From Lactiplantibacillus modestisalitolerans (lineage in GTDB: Bacteria; Bacillota; Bacilli; Lactobacillales; Lactobacillaceae), in assembly GCF_005405425.1 (NCBI RefSeq), contig NZ_BJEA01000008.1, positions 118,384 through 182,383 of the forward strand: a stretch of 64,000 bases of DNA. The letters are read 5' to 3'. Below the pieces are notes generated by a model. That model was not told the origin of the DNA. It was given only the letters and a program-made list of their open reading frames with translations, and did not search any database. The position numbers and the translations under genes are program-made. This document shows positions 43,268 through 52,388 of this stretch, in pieces (within the stretch, counting starts at the first letter, position 1; each line of letters starts with the position of its first letter).

Positions 43268-44893
43268 ATGGGGCAACCGTGGTGGCAATCAGCCGTGGTG
43301 TATCAGATTTATCCGCGGAGTTTTCAAGATAGTGATGGTGATGGCATCGGCGACTTACAAGGGATTATCAGTCGCTTAGATTATTTACAAGAACTAGGCG
43401 TGGGTGCCATCTGGCTCAGCCCCGTCTACCGTAGTCCAAACGCGGATAATGGTTACGACGTTGCGGATTACGAAGCCATTAATCCCGAATACGGGACGAT
43501 GGCGGACATGGACGCGTTAATTACGGCGGCAAAAGCCCACGGCATTCGAGTCGTCATGGACCTGATCCTTAACCATACTAGTGACGAGCACCCCTGGTTC
43601 GTAAACGCTAAAGCCGATCCGGCTGGGGCGACCCGCGACTACTACGTGTGGTCCGACCCAGTCGACGGGCAGGCGCCGAACGATTTGCAATCTGATTTTA
43701 GCGGGGGGTCCGCCTGGGAGTTGGATGCCGCCAGTCAGCAGTATTTTCTCCACCTCTTTTCTGCCAAGCAGGTCGATTTAAACTGGCAAAGTCCGCGCTT
43801 GCGGCACGCGGTTTATCGGATGATTAATTTTTGGCTGGCCAAGGGGGTGGCGGGGTTTCGGCTGGACGTGGTCGACATGCTCGGCAAGCGGCCGTTTCAA
43901 AAGCAACTGGTTAACGGGCCGCACCTGCACGACTACCTCCACGAGATGAACCGGGCCACCTGGGGCGACCGCGACGTTTTGACGGTCGGGGAGGCTTGGA
44001 GCGCCAGTCCCGTGGATGCGCTGCAATACAGCGACGCCGCTCATCAAGAACTCAGCATGATCTTTCAGTTTGGCCACCTCTGGGCCGACCGGCAACTCGG
44101 CGGTCCTAAGTGGGCGGTGCGGCCGCTCAACGTTGGTCGGCTGAAGGCCGCGCTGTACGCCTGCCAAACGACCTTGGCGACGCGGGGCTGGAACAGCCTG
44201 TTTTGGAGCAATCACGATTTGCCGCGGGCCGTTTCGCGCTTTGGCGCGGCGGGTACTTGGCGGGTACGGAGTGCGCAAATGCTGGCAATCACCCTGCACG
44301 GGTTGAAGGGCACGCCCTACGTTTATCAGGGGGAAGAAATCGGGATGACGGACTGTCCGGTGAGCACCATCGCGGCGGTCAACGACGTTGAAGCGCGAAC
44401 CATTTATCGCCAGTTACTGGCGGAAGGGGACGCGCCAACCGCAGCCCTCACGAAACTGAACCGCTTTAGTCGCGACAACGCCCGCACGCCGATGCAGTGG
44501 GACGGCCGGGCTAACGCGGGCTTTACGAGCGGGCAACCGTGGTTAGCGGTGAACGCCAACTATCCCGCCATCAACGTGGCGACGGACCGGCAAGCGTCCA
44601 CTTCCATTTTTGCGACCTACCAACGCTTGATTGCGCTACGGCGCGCGAACCCAGTTTTACAGCGCGGGACCTTTAACGAACTGACGGCCGTGCCGGAACC
44701 AGTATTTGCCTACACCCGTTCCTGGGGGCGCGTTTGCTGGTTGATTTGTACCAATTTTGGTGCCGAACCGGTTACCGTAACGTTGCCAGAGCAGCCAACG
44801 CGCTTAATCTTATCAAATTATCCGGATTATCCGGACGGCCTCGGGACGGTCGAACTCCGACCCTACGAAGCCATGATCGTCGCACTGATTTAA
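43268..44893 (+). CDS. GH13 alpha-glucosidase (oligo-1,6-glucosidase type)
   Basis: The 541-residue cytoplasmic enzyme belongs to the oligo-1,6-glucosidase/MalL group. It starts WWQSAVVYQIYPRSFQDSDG, typical of the group. The catalytic residues are Asp200 (GFRLDVVD), Glu242 (TVGEAW) and Asp317 (WSNHDLPR). It should release glucose from alpha-1,6 or other short alpha-glucosides. The start at 43268 follows GAAAGGGGG. It opens the module GH13-yesL-kinase-ROK, which is bracketed by inverted repeats. An alpha-glucosidase is unexpected in an otherwise mannose/GlcNAc locus, unless glucosylated high-mannose glycans (with terminal Glc) or other glucosides are also used. Confidence 0.88.
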   Translation: MGQPWWQSAVVYQIYPRSFQDSDGDGIGDLQGIISRLDYLQELGVGAIWLSPVYRSPNADNGYDVADYEAINPEYGTMADMDALITAAKAHGIRVVMDLILNHTSDEHPWFVNAKADPAGATRDYYVWSDPVDGQAPNDLQSDFSGGSAWELDAASQQYFLHLFSAKQVDLNWQSPRLRHAVYRMINFWLAKGVAGFRLDVVDMLGKRPFQKQLVNGPHLHDYLHEMNRATWGDRDVLTVGEAWSASPVDALQYSDAAHQELSMIFQFGHLWADRQLGGPKWAVRPLNVGRLKAALYACQTTLATRGWNSLFWSNHDLPRAVSRFGAAGTWRVRSAQMLAITLHGLKGTPYVYQGEEIGMTDCPVSTIAAVNDVEARTIYRQLLAEGDAPTAALTKLNRFSRDNARTPMQWDGRANAGFTSGQPWLAVNANYPAINVATDRQASTSIFATYQRLIALRRANPVLQRGTFNELTAVPEPVFAYTRSWGRVCWLICTNFGAEPVTVTLPEQPTRLILSNYPDYPDGLGTVELRPYEAMIVALI

Positions 44894-44911
44894 TTTAAGG
44901 GGGAATCCACC

Positions 44912-45529
44912 ATGGCAATTGGACGCGCTGCTGATAAAATTTTTACCCGGGTCTTTATCGTTTTTATTATGACGATTTATTTTTGGCTGTTTGCCTGTGC
45001 CGGCTTGCTGATTTTCGGAATTGGCCCGGCCGCCCGTACGGTCACCGAACTTTACATGGACGGTCAGTGGGACTACCACGAATACGGGCTTAAAAAGGGC
45101 TGGCGCCGTTTCCGGACGGACTTTTGGCGGATCAACGCCCATACCTGGCTCTTTTTAGGGGCCGGTTTGGTGCTCGCCTATAATCTTTACCTAAGCACGA
45201 CCATTAAGGGGGCCTACTGGTTAGTTTTCGTGCAGTTCATCATCGTGGCCGCCCTGATTTTCGATTTCTGTTTAGCCATCTTTACGCTAATGACCCGCTC
45301 GCGGTACGCCGTCAGCTTTAAAAACGCGGTGAAGTTAGCCATCGTTCAATTTTTCAACAATTTCATGCAACTCCTCGGCTTCATCATCATGACCGGGGTG
45401 CTCATCCTGATTTCACTCAAATGGCCGGGGATGATCCTGTTTCTGAGTCCCGGCATTTACGTGGTCGTGGCGGACATTTTGTCCCACCAGTGGTACGCCA
45501 AGGTCGACCAGCAGCTTGGGGCCGGGTAA
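44912..45529 (+). CDS. YesL family membrane protein (DUF624)
   Basis: A 205-residue integral membrane protein with about five hydrophobic segments. The DUF624 signature lies in the first half (FGIGPAARTVTELYMDGQWD and GWRRFRTDFWRINA). YesL proteins are regularly encoded with LplABC-type importers and YesM/YesN two-component systems; their molecular role is unknown. The start follows AAGGGGG, and its stop codon is immediately followed by the kinase ATG. Confidence 0.85.
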   Translation: MAIGRAADKIFTRVFIVFIMTIYFWLFACAGLLIFGIGPAARTVTELYMDGQWDYHEYGLKKGWRRFRTDFWRINAHTWLFLGAGLVLAYNLYLSTTIKGAYWLVFVQFIIVAALIFDFCLAIFTLMTRSRYAVSFKNAVKLAIVQFFNNFMQLLGFIIMTGVLILISLKWPGMILFLSPGIYVVVADILSHQWYAKVDQQLGAG

Positions 45530-47275
45530 ATGCCCTGGTCCGAGCGCGCCCGGCAAGCCAGCTTTGCGAACCTGATCAAGTGCTATACGTTAATTAGTAC
45601 GGTGTTGGTCATCGTGGCGACCCTGATTTTTGTTACGGTCCGGGTCGCGACGACCACCGCCGAAATCAAGCAGGCCGAAAGTACGGCTGAACGCCAAGTT
45701 AGCCAAACGCTAGCCCAGAATCAGCAGATTGTTGACCAGTTTGCGACTAACACGCAGGGGCACCTGCCGAGCCTGCAAACTTACTTTACGGCGAGTATCG
45801 CGCAGTACAGTAACTACGCCATTGATCAAAGCTTACGTGGCACGCCGTACTTCTTTTGGCCCACTGAAAGTCGGCAACTGTTTATCAAGTATGATCAAGT
45901 GCAACAGCTGACCGTCCGGTTAACCAATCACAAAAAAGTTTTTATTGCGACTGCCCAACGGCCCGGTGGTGCGTTATACTCAGAAAAGGACGTTCACCAA
46001 CCAAACGCCTTGCGCGCACCGCTCGTTAACCCGTATACTTTAGAAGTCGACGGGGTGGTGAGCGTGAGCTTTAATCAGCGGGCGCTCATCCGCCAGCTCC
46101 ACCAACTGCCAGCGGCCCGCTCGTTTCAGATTGCGGTTCAGTCGCTTGCTAACGAAGATGCGTTCTATTTCGGGGGCCCGGCGGTCACGGCCACTCAAAA
46201 GCGCCAATTTATGCAAGCGCTTCACGACGACCGTTTAAGCCGGTTGGCCGGCTACCGTGTAACGCGCAAACGCCTTGCCAGCAATTACCGCCTCACGATG
46301 GCCATTAATCGGACCACGTTGCGGTCACTCCTGCTTGGGCGGGCGCTACCGCTGCTCCTACTTGGCGTCGGGCTCCTGCTCGGCCTAAGCGTGGGGCTGT
46401 GGCTAACGTTTCGGCGCTACCAACACCAGCTCGACACGATCGTCGCCACCGTAAAACAGGTGTCCGACGGCGACCTCGATGCGCGGGTCCCAGTTGACCT
46501 AAAACCGAGCGACCTACACACGCTGGCAGCGGGCATTAACGCGATGTTGACGGAAATTCACCAGCACATTTACACGATCTATCAGCTTCAAATTGCCCAG
46601 CAGGAAGCCGATCGCAAGGCGTTACAGGCGCAAATCAACCCGCACTTCATGTCCAACACGCTGGAATATATTCGGATGGCGGCCCTCGACGCCGACCAAC
46701 CGCAACTCGCCAACGTGGTGTACAGTTTTGCGGCCCTGCTGCGCAACAACACCGATTTATCGCCGCGCACCACGATCAGTCAGGAACTGAGCTTCGTCGA
46801 AAAGTACGTCTTTTTGTACCAAGTGCGTTTTCCAGATCAGTTCGCGTACCAGTTCGACGTCGATCCTAGCGTGGCGGCCGTCCAGTTACCGAAGTTTAGC
46901 TTGCAGCCGTTAGTCGAAAACTACTTCGTCCACGGCATCGACTTTACTCGTAACGACAACGCCATCAGTGTAAAAGCCTGGCGGAAAGACGCCCGCATTT
47001 ATATCCGGCTTCGTAACAACGGGCACGATTTGACCAGCGATGAATTAACCGCAATCAACCAGCGGATGCGGGTCCCATTTGATACCGCCGGCCATCAGTC
47101 GATTGGACTGCAAAACGTTTATTCACGGATGGCCGACTATTTTGGGGCGTCCTTTCAAATGACGGTTCGGCACAACGAACCGCAGGGCGTCCAGGTGGAT
47201 CTCCAATTTAACGATCATAATAATACAAAAAATGAAACTAGTGAGGATGGTAAGCATGATGAAAAAATTAGGTAG
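45530..47275 (+). CDS. YesM-type sensor histidine kinase (no adjacent response regulator)
   Basis: A 581-residue membrane kinase with two membrane segments (about 15-37 and 262-287) around an extracellular sensor. A HAMP domain (about 288-345) precedes the His_kinase domain, whose phospho-acceptor motif is INPHFMSNTLEYIRM. The C-terminal ATPase has LQPLVENYFVHGID and IGLQNVYSRM. It is clearly paralogous to the kinase at 50658, which has QPHFLYNTLE. The ATG directly follows the yesL stop codon, so they are translationally coupled. No response regulator gene accompanies it; the only YesN-like one in the locus is at 52389, suggesting convergence of two sensors on one regulator. Confidence 0.88.
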   Translation: MPWSERARQASFANLIKCYTLISTVLVIVATLIFVTVRVATTTAEIKQAESTAERQVSQTLAQNQQIVDQFATNTQGHLPSLQTYFTASIAQYSNYAIDQSLRGTPYFFWPTESRQLFIKYDQVQQLTVRLTNHKKVFIATAQRPGGALYSEKDVHQPNALRAPLVNPYTLEVDGVVSVSFNQRALIRQLHQLPAARSFQIAVQSLANEDAFYFGGPAVTATQKRQFMQALHDDRLSRLAGYRVTRKRLASNYRLTMAINRTTLRSLLLGRALPLLLLGVGLLLGLSVGLWLTFRRYQHQLDTIVATVKQVSDGDLDARVPVDLKPSDLHTLAAGINAMLTEIHQHIYTIYQLQIAQQEADRKALQAQINPHFMSNTLEYIRMAALDADQPQLANVVYSFAALLRNNTDLSPRTTISQELSFVEKYVFLYQVRFPDQFAYQFDVDPSVAAVQLPKFSLQPLVENYFVHGIDFTRNDNAISVKAWRKDARIYIRLRNNGHDLTSDELTAINQRMRVPFDTAGHQSIGLQNVYSRMADYFGASFQMTVRHNEPQGVQVDLQFNDHNNTKNETSEDGKHDEKIR

Positions 47276-48116
47276 TATTGAAGCGGGCGGGACTAAGTTT
47301 GTGTTAGCGGTCGGGTCCGACCGCTTTGAGTTGATCACGAAGAAGCGGATTCCAACGACGACGCCCGACGAAACGTTGGCGGCCTGCATCGACTTCTTTA
47401 AAGAAAATCCGGTCGATGCAATCGGCCTCGGTTCCTTTGGCCCAATTGGGATTAAGCACGGTACTAAGGAATACGGCCACATTTTAGCAACGCCGAAACC
47501 CGGCTGGGCCAACACCGACATCGTTGGAATTCTAACCGCCGCGCTACACGTGCCAATCTACTTTACAACTGACGTTAACGCTTCGATTTACGGTGAATCC
47601 GTTTCGGGGGAAGCCGAAAACGTTGACTCTGCCGTTTACTTTACCATCGGCACTGGTATTGGTGGGGGCGCAATCCAAGCCGGCCACTTTATTGGCGGCT
47701 ATTCCCACCTCGAAATGGGCCATGCGCCGGTCATCATGCACCCGGACGACCATTACGAAGGCGGCTGCCCGTTCCACGGCAACCACTGCTTTGAAGGGGT
47801 CGCGGCCGGCCCAACGATTGAAGCCCGGACGGGTATTCGCGGTGAAAACTTGGACCGCGACAACCAGGTCTTTGACTTCATTGATTACTACGCCGCTCAA
47901 ATGGCGTTCAACGCTTACGTCAACCTCACTCCCGAAAAAATCATTTTTGGCGGTTCGGTGATTGGCGACGACGACATGCCGCGGGTCCGCGAGTACTTCG
48001 ACCAGCTCAATAACGGCTACGTTCAAATTCCAGACAATTTGATCGTCCACAGCCACTTCGCGGACAATGCCTCCGCCACGGTCGGCGATTGGGCGTTGGC
48101 GGCCACCTTAATCTAA
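47256..48116 (+). CDS. ROK family sugar kinase (fructokinase/mannokinase group)
   Basis: The 286-residue protein has the ROK ATP-binding start GSIEAGGTKFVLAVG. The catalytic/sugar region is TTDVNASIYGE and TIGTGIGGGAI, followed by the zinc-type cluster His...CPFHGNHCFEGVAAGP found in ROK fructo/mannokinases. It would convert imported free hexose to its 6-phosphate. In this locus mannose released by the GH92/GH125/GH38 enzymes is the obvious substrate; fructose is also used by the group. The ATG at 47256 overlaps the kinase gene by 20 bases. A terminator follows. Confidence 0.85.
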   Translation: MMKKLGSIEAGGTKFVLAVGSDRFELITKKRIPTTTPDETLAACIDFFKENPVDAIGLGSFGPIGIKHGTKEYGHILATPKPGWANTDIVGILTAALHVPIYFTTDVNASIYGESVSGEAENVDSAVYFTIGTGIGGGAIQAGHFIGGYSHLEMGHAPVIMHPDDHYEGGCPFHGNHCFEGVAAGPTIEARTGIRGENLDRDNQVFDFIDYYAAQMAFNAYVNLTPEKIIFGGSVIGDDDMPRVREYFDQLNNGYVQIPDNLIVHSHFADNASATVGDWALAATLI

Positions 48117-48125
48117 TTATTATTC

Positions 48126-48167
48126 ATACCACTAACCTGACTTTATATAGGTTGGTGGTATTTTTTT
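48126..48167 (+). terminator. Terminator after the ROK gene
   Basis: A 12-bp stem (48126-48137 with 48150-48161, one or two wobbles) is followed by seven T residues. Confidence 0.88.
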
Positions 48168-48196
48168 AGGATGCTTTATTGGTCTGGTCGTCCTGG

Positions 48197-48389
48197 GCCG
48201 CCCTGCAAGGGCCCCGGCATAACGCTGGAACGCTGTGGGCACGGGTTTAAGCCGACAACCCGCGTCTTAAACACCGGCCATTCACTAAGCAAGCCAACGA
48301 CGCTTGCCAAGTGAATCGACACAGCTGAGCATTTACCGGGGCCCTCGCAGGGCTGGGTTGGCATCACGGCAATGATCGTGGTACCCAAC
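48197..48389 (-). repeat. Structured repeat element B, copy 2 (inverted)
   Basis: 193 bp, 189 of them identical to the reverse complement of 42988-43180. Together the two copies flank the GH13-yesL-kinase-ROK module in inverted orientation. Up to base 48818 the sequence has further hairpins (48482-48510, 48511-48562) but no gene. Confidence 0.92.
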
Positions 48390-48818
48390 GAGAACGGAGC
48401 GACCGTGACGTTCAAGGTGCGATTCCCGGGCTCAATTCAATTAAAGCTCGGTCATCCTTAGTAGTCGTAAGTCGAGTATTTGGTCAGTGGAAGTGTCCAC
48501 TGAGATGACCGGTAGCCCACGTATTGGGATTGACTTGCTTAACTATGAAGTCGAGGGCTACCAAGGCGGGTGCCATGGTACTAAGTACATAGATTCTGAC
48601 AAGCGAATGTTTCTTTTTTTTAACAGTGATTAGTTTTCGATTGGTTGCTAAGTATTTCGGAGGACTGACCGAATACCAAGCCCCTAATCGTGGCCCCAGC
48701 GCGGTCTAAGACTGGTGCGATTTAACCAGCCAGAAAGTTAGTATTATCCCGGCCTCTGATGAATGAACTAGCCCCGCTAAAATAGTTCTCCGCTTAATCA
48801 ATTCGAACTACTAACCTA

Positions 48819-48988
48819 GTCAGCAGGGGGTTGCGACCATGGCTCAGTGGTGAAATTATTCTTAGTCGGAAGTGGGGTGCTTCCGGCTTAGAATAAGGCT
48901 CGAATTTGAGATTGCTCAGCGATTTTCTGAGTGAGCTCAAATCGATGCCCACCACGTTCCAGCCAACCGGTCGCGGCCCCCTGCTGGC
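48819..48988 (-). repeat. Structured repeat element A, copy 2 (inverted)
   Basis: 170 bp, reverse orientation to copy 1. The terminal stem is GTCAGCAGGGGG/CCCCCTGCTGGC (one G-T pair) and GCGACC/GGTCGC is the inner helix. The inner TTATTC... hairpin is conserved. Confidence 0.92.
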
Positions 48989-49016
48989 GGCAGTCAGACG
49001 TATTATTGCCTATTTA

Positions 49017-49049
49017 TGCCGGGGCCCTTGCAGGGCGGCCTAGGACGAT
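49017..49049 (-). repeat. Right arm of the perfect 33-bp inverted repeat
   Basis: The exact reverse complement of 42658-42690. Inside it lie element A copy 2 and element B copy 2, mirroring the left side. Confidence 0.95.
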
Positions 49050-49171
49050 AACCTGCTGACGATAATTAAGCTAGATTTTTCCAGAACAAATACAAATCTA
49101 CTAAAAGTCGGTTAACTTTTGGGCAGTTGGCCGAACGGGGCGGCGCTTTTTGGGCAGGGTGTCCATGGTGG

Positions 49172-49186
49172 ATGGGAGCGGTTTCA
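49172..49186 (+). promoter_or_regulatory. Candidate cre site before the msmK-like gene
   Basis: ATGGGAGCGGTTTCA fits WTGNAANCGNWNNCW with one mismatch, 67 bases before the ATPase start codon. CcpA could bind here in response to preferred sugars. Confidence 0.6.
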
Positions 49187-49253
49187 ATTACACTTAAAGC
49201 AATTAGAAAACTGAAAAAGTAATTGGTACTGAGACTGAAAGGCGGGAATTAGA

Positions 49254-50384
49254 ATGGTTAAGATTGACTTGAATCACATTTATAAGCGCTACCCGAATTC
49301 GGATAAGAACTCGGTTAACGACTTTGATTTGCACATTCAGGATAAGGAATTCATTGTTTTCGTTGGTCCGTCTGGTTGCGGGAAATCGACCACTTTGCGG
49401 ATGATTGCTGGGCTGGAAGAAATTAGTAAGGGCGAGTTGAAGATTGGTGGTAAGTTGATGAACGACGTGCCGCCGAAGGATCGCGACATCGCGATGGTCT
49501 TTCAAAGTTACGCCCTGTATCCGCATATGACGGTGGCGGGTAACATGGCGTTTGGACTGAAGTTACGGAAATATAGTCAGGAAGATATCGATAAACGCGT
49601 GCAGGAAGCAGCGAAAATTTTAGGATTGACCGACTTCTTGGACCGCAAACCCGCCGACTTGTCTGGTGGGCAGCGGCAGCGGGTCGCGTTAGGGCGGGCG
49701 ATTGTCCGCGATGCGCCGATTTTCTTAATGGACGAGCCACTTTCAAACTTGGATGCTAAGCTCCGGGTGTCCATGCGGGCGGAAATTGCGAAGTTACACC
49801 AACGCTTGGAAACGACCACGATTTACGTGACCCATGATCAGACCGAAGCGATGACGATGGCGGACCGGGTCGTCGTGATGTCGGTCGGGGAAGTACAACA
49901 AATTGGCTCGCCTTCTGAAATTTATGACCAACCACGGAACATGTTCGTGGCGGGCTTCATTGGGTCGCCGGCGATGAACTTTTTCAACGTGAGTTATCAG
50001 GACGGCGTGATTGATGACCATAAGGGTGTGCACCTACACATTCCGGAGGGGATGTCGAAGGTCCTTGATAAGCGGGGATACAACGGCAAGGACATCGTGT
50101 TTGGGATTCGCCCGGAGGATATCCATACCGAAGAAATCTTTATTAAAACCTGGCCGGACCAAACGGTGGAGGCGACTGTCAACGTGTCCGAATTGCTCGG
50201 GGCAACTAGTCAGCTGTACAGTCAGGTTGGTGACACTGAGTTTGTGGCTAACGTTGATGCCCGTGATTTTCATCAGCCGGGTTCGGTCGTAGACATGGGC
50301 TTTGATATTAATAAGGCGCACTTCTTTGATAAGGAAACGCAAAATTCAATTATGTTGGATGAAGCCGAGGAAAATCCGGCGTAA
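49254..50384 (+). CDS. Multi-sugar ABC transporter ATPase (MsmK/MsmX type)
   Basis: The 376-residue ATPase energises one or more carbohydrate importers. Its motifs are Walker [25 protein letters not shown], the signature [15 protein letters not shown], Walker [13 protein letters not shown] and the H-loop in [12 protein letters not shown]-terminal TOBE-type regulatory domain contains VFGIRPEDI. Shared MsmK ATPases serve several importers in streptococci, including the N-glycan importer. This is therefore the natural partner of the LplB/LplC-type permeases at 39004 and 40000, whose operon lacks an ATPase. Confidence 0.9.
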   Translation: MVKIDLNHIYKRYPNSDKNSVNDFDLHIQDKEFIVFVGPSGCGKSTTLRMIAGLEEISKGELKIGGKLMNDVPPKDRDIAMVFQSYALYPHMTVAGNMAFGLKLRKYSQEDIDKRVQEAAKILGLTDFLDRKPADLSGGQRQRVALGRAIVRDAPIFLMDEPLSNLDAKLRVSMRAEIAKLHQRLETTTIYVTHDQTEAMTMADRVVVMSVGEVQQIGSPSEIYDQPRNMFVAGFIGSPAMNFFNVSYQDGVIDDHKGVHLHIPEGMSKVLDKRGYNGKDIVFGIRPEDIHTEEIFIKTWPDQTVEATVNVSELLGATSQLYSQVGDTEFVANVDARDFHQPGSVVDMGFDINKAHFFDKETQNSIMLDEAEENPA

Positions 50385-50470
50385 ACCGCAACCCCCAAGA
50401 ATAGTAGTATAATCCGGCTAGCCGGTGGGAATTAAGCAAAGTAACGGTAATTAACAAACGTTGGTTACGG

Positions 50471-50505
50471 AAGGCGCTCGCGTGCAAAACTGCGAGCGCC
50501 TTTAC
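50471..50505 (+). terminator. Terminator after the ATPase gene
   Basis: A perfect 11-bp AAGGCGCTCGC/GCGAGCGCCTT hairpin with a 10-base loop and only a short T-run. Confidence 0.75.
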
Positions 50506-50558
50506 TGGTTAATGCTGTGAATTATATTTATTATAAACTTGAACTCACTTTTTTAAGC

Positions 50559-50587
50559 TTGACATTAATTTTTGAAAACGCTAGCAA
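50559..50587 (+). promoter_or_regulatory. Promoter with overlapping perfect cre before the kinase-regulator pair
   Basis: TTGACA (50559-50564) is followed by TTGAAAACGCTAGCA (50572-50586), a full match to the cre pattern. The -10 is poor. CcpA bound here would sit between -35 and -10 and repress. Confidence 0.65.
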
Positions 50588-50657
50588 TTTGTGACTGCGG
50601 TTTAGCAAATTTATGCAGGGGGCGGTTTTGAAACGTTAATCGGGGGGCGCAACGAAC

Positions 50658-52388
50658 ATGGTGAAGTTTTGTCGCAATTATAATTTATTGAATTTGATGA
50701 TTTATTACGCACTATTACTAACCGTTGTGATTGGTTCGTTTGTCACTTTAATTAGCTGGATGACGCTGAAAACGTTGGAGCGCGACGTCACGACCAGTTT
50801 GATCAACGGGATGGATAAGGTGACTGATCAGGTGGTCGCGAACGACCGGGAAGTCCGCGATACGGGGCAGCGACTGACCAGTACCAGCGGGCAGATGGAT
50901 AATTTGTACCAGTACTTTCAGTTGAGCGCGGGCCAGTACTTGGCTTATAGTCGCGCTCACCGGCAAGACGATTTGTTTTACTACTTGCCGACCGAGTCGG
51001 CGCAGGTGTTTGCGGGGAACACCGCAATTAAAAAAATGGTGATTACGATGAGTGATTCGAAGCACGCCTTCGTCAGTACGCGCCAGCAAACTAAGGGTCA
51101 GCGGACGCTGACCCCGCCGGATTTAGGCAGTCAGTTTAGTTTTCACTACACCTTTGTTAATAATACCGAACCAACGTCGTACGGCAACCTCTACCTGGTT
51201 TACGCGACGCAACCGTTAACGCGGGCGTTAGCGCACGTCGCCAACGCCCGTGGGTTGCAGGTGTTGGTACTGGCGGCGGACGGGACGCCGCTATACCGCT
51301 ACCGGGGGCCGGCCGTTTCTAAGCGGCAGCTGAACACGGCTACGACGGCCGCCCAACAAACGCTAGTCGACAGTCAGCGCTCCCTGCACCAGTTGCGGGC
51401 GACGTACCGGTTGCGCCACGTGCGCTTGCCGAATGGCCATCAGATTATTGCGTTGACCGGCCGCGATTACTTACGTCAGCGCAAGCAGCGACTCATTTTA
51501 CGCTTTGCAGCCATCGCGTTAGCAATCGACCTCGTCTTGATTGGCGGTCTCTGGGGGACTTTTCGCCGTTACCGGGCGCGGTTTACGGCCATGATTGCCG
51601 CTATGCGGCAAGTGGGGCACGGCAACCTCGACGTCCGAATGCCGGTGCCGCATCAAACTGGCGACCTGCAAGTGCTAGCGAACGGGCTGAATCAAATGCT
51701 CGATGAAATCAATCATTATATTTATCAAATTTATCACTTGCAGCTCGCCCAGAAGGACGCCAACATGCGGGCCTTACAGTCGCAAATTCAGCCCCATTTT
51801 TTGTATAACACCTTGGAATACATTCGGATGTACGCCGTTGCGGCCAATCAGACCGAGCTGGCGGACGTGGTTTACGCGTTTGCGGCGCTCCTGCGTAATA
51901 ATACGGATCAGTCGCCGACGACCACGCTTGAACGGGAAGTTGCTTTTATCGAAAAATATATTTATTTATATCAAATGCGTTTTCCGGACCAAATTGCTTA
52001 CGGGTTACGCATCGCGCCGGAATTAAAACAACTCGTGATTCCGAAATTTATTCTCCAGCCGCTCGTCGAAAACTATTTCGCGCACGGCATTGATTATGCG
52101 CGCACGGATAACGCCGTCGACGTCACGGCGTGGCTGGATGGCGCGGACGTGCACTTGCGGGTCACCGACAACGGCCGCGGGATTTCACCAGTCCGGTTGC
52201 ACGCGGTGCGTGCCCAATTGGCCCAACCGCAGACCGTAGAATCGGAGTCAACGCAGCGTAGTATCGGCCTGCACAACGTTTTCGAGCGCTTGCAGGGGAC
52301 CTTTGGGGACCGCGCCCAACTAACCATTCAAACGAATGCGCAGGGGGGCGTTACGGTCGAATTGATTTTTGAAAAGAGGGTGGATTAA
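50658..52388 (+). CDS. YesM-type sensor histidine kinase
   Basis: A 576-residue membrane kinase. A first membrane segment (about 12-35) and a second (about 275-297) enclose an extracellular sensor. A HAMP domain and the His_kinase motif QPHFLYNTLEYIRM follow, then the ATPase with LQPLVENYFAHGID and IGLHNVFERL. It is paralogous to the kinase at 45530. The YesN-like regulator gene begins right at its stop codon, so the pair is co-translated. YesM/YesN systems commonly sense the sugars imported by neighbouring LplABC-type transporters. Confidence 0.9.
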   Translation: MVKFCRNYNLLNLMIYYALLLTVVIGSFVTLISWMTLKTLERDVTTSLINGMDKVTDQVVANDREVRDTGQRLTSTSGQMDNLYQYFQLSAGQYLAYSRAHRQDDLFYYLPTESAQVFAGNTAIKKMVITMSDSKHAFVSTRQQTKGQRTLTPPDLGSQFSFHYTFVNNTEPTSYGNLYLVYATQPLTRALAHVANARGLQVLVLAADGTPLYRYRGPAVSKRQLNTATTAAQQTLVDSQRSLHQLRATYRLRHVRLPNGHQIIALTGRDYLRQRKQRLILRFAAIALAIDLVLIGGLWGTFRRYRARFTAMIAAMRQVGHGNLDVRMPVPHQTGDLQVLANGLNQMLDEINHYIYQIYHLQLAQKDANMRALQSQIQPHFLYNTLEYIRMYAVAANQTELADVVYAFAALLRNNTDQSPTTTLEREVAFIEKYIYLYQMRFPDQIAYGLRIAPELKQLVIPKFILQPLVENYFAHGIDYARTDNAVDVTAWLDGADVHLRVTDNGRGISPVRLHAVRAQLAQPQTVESESTQRSIGLHNVFERLQGTFGDRAQLTIQTNAQGGVTVELIFEKRVD

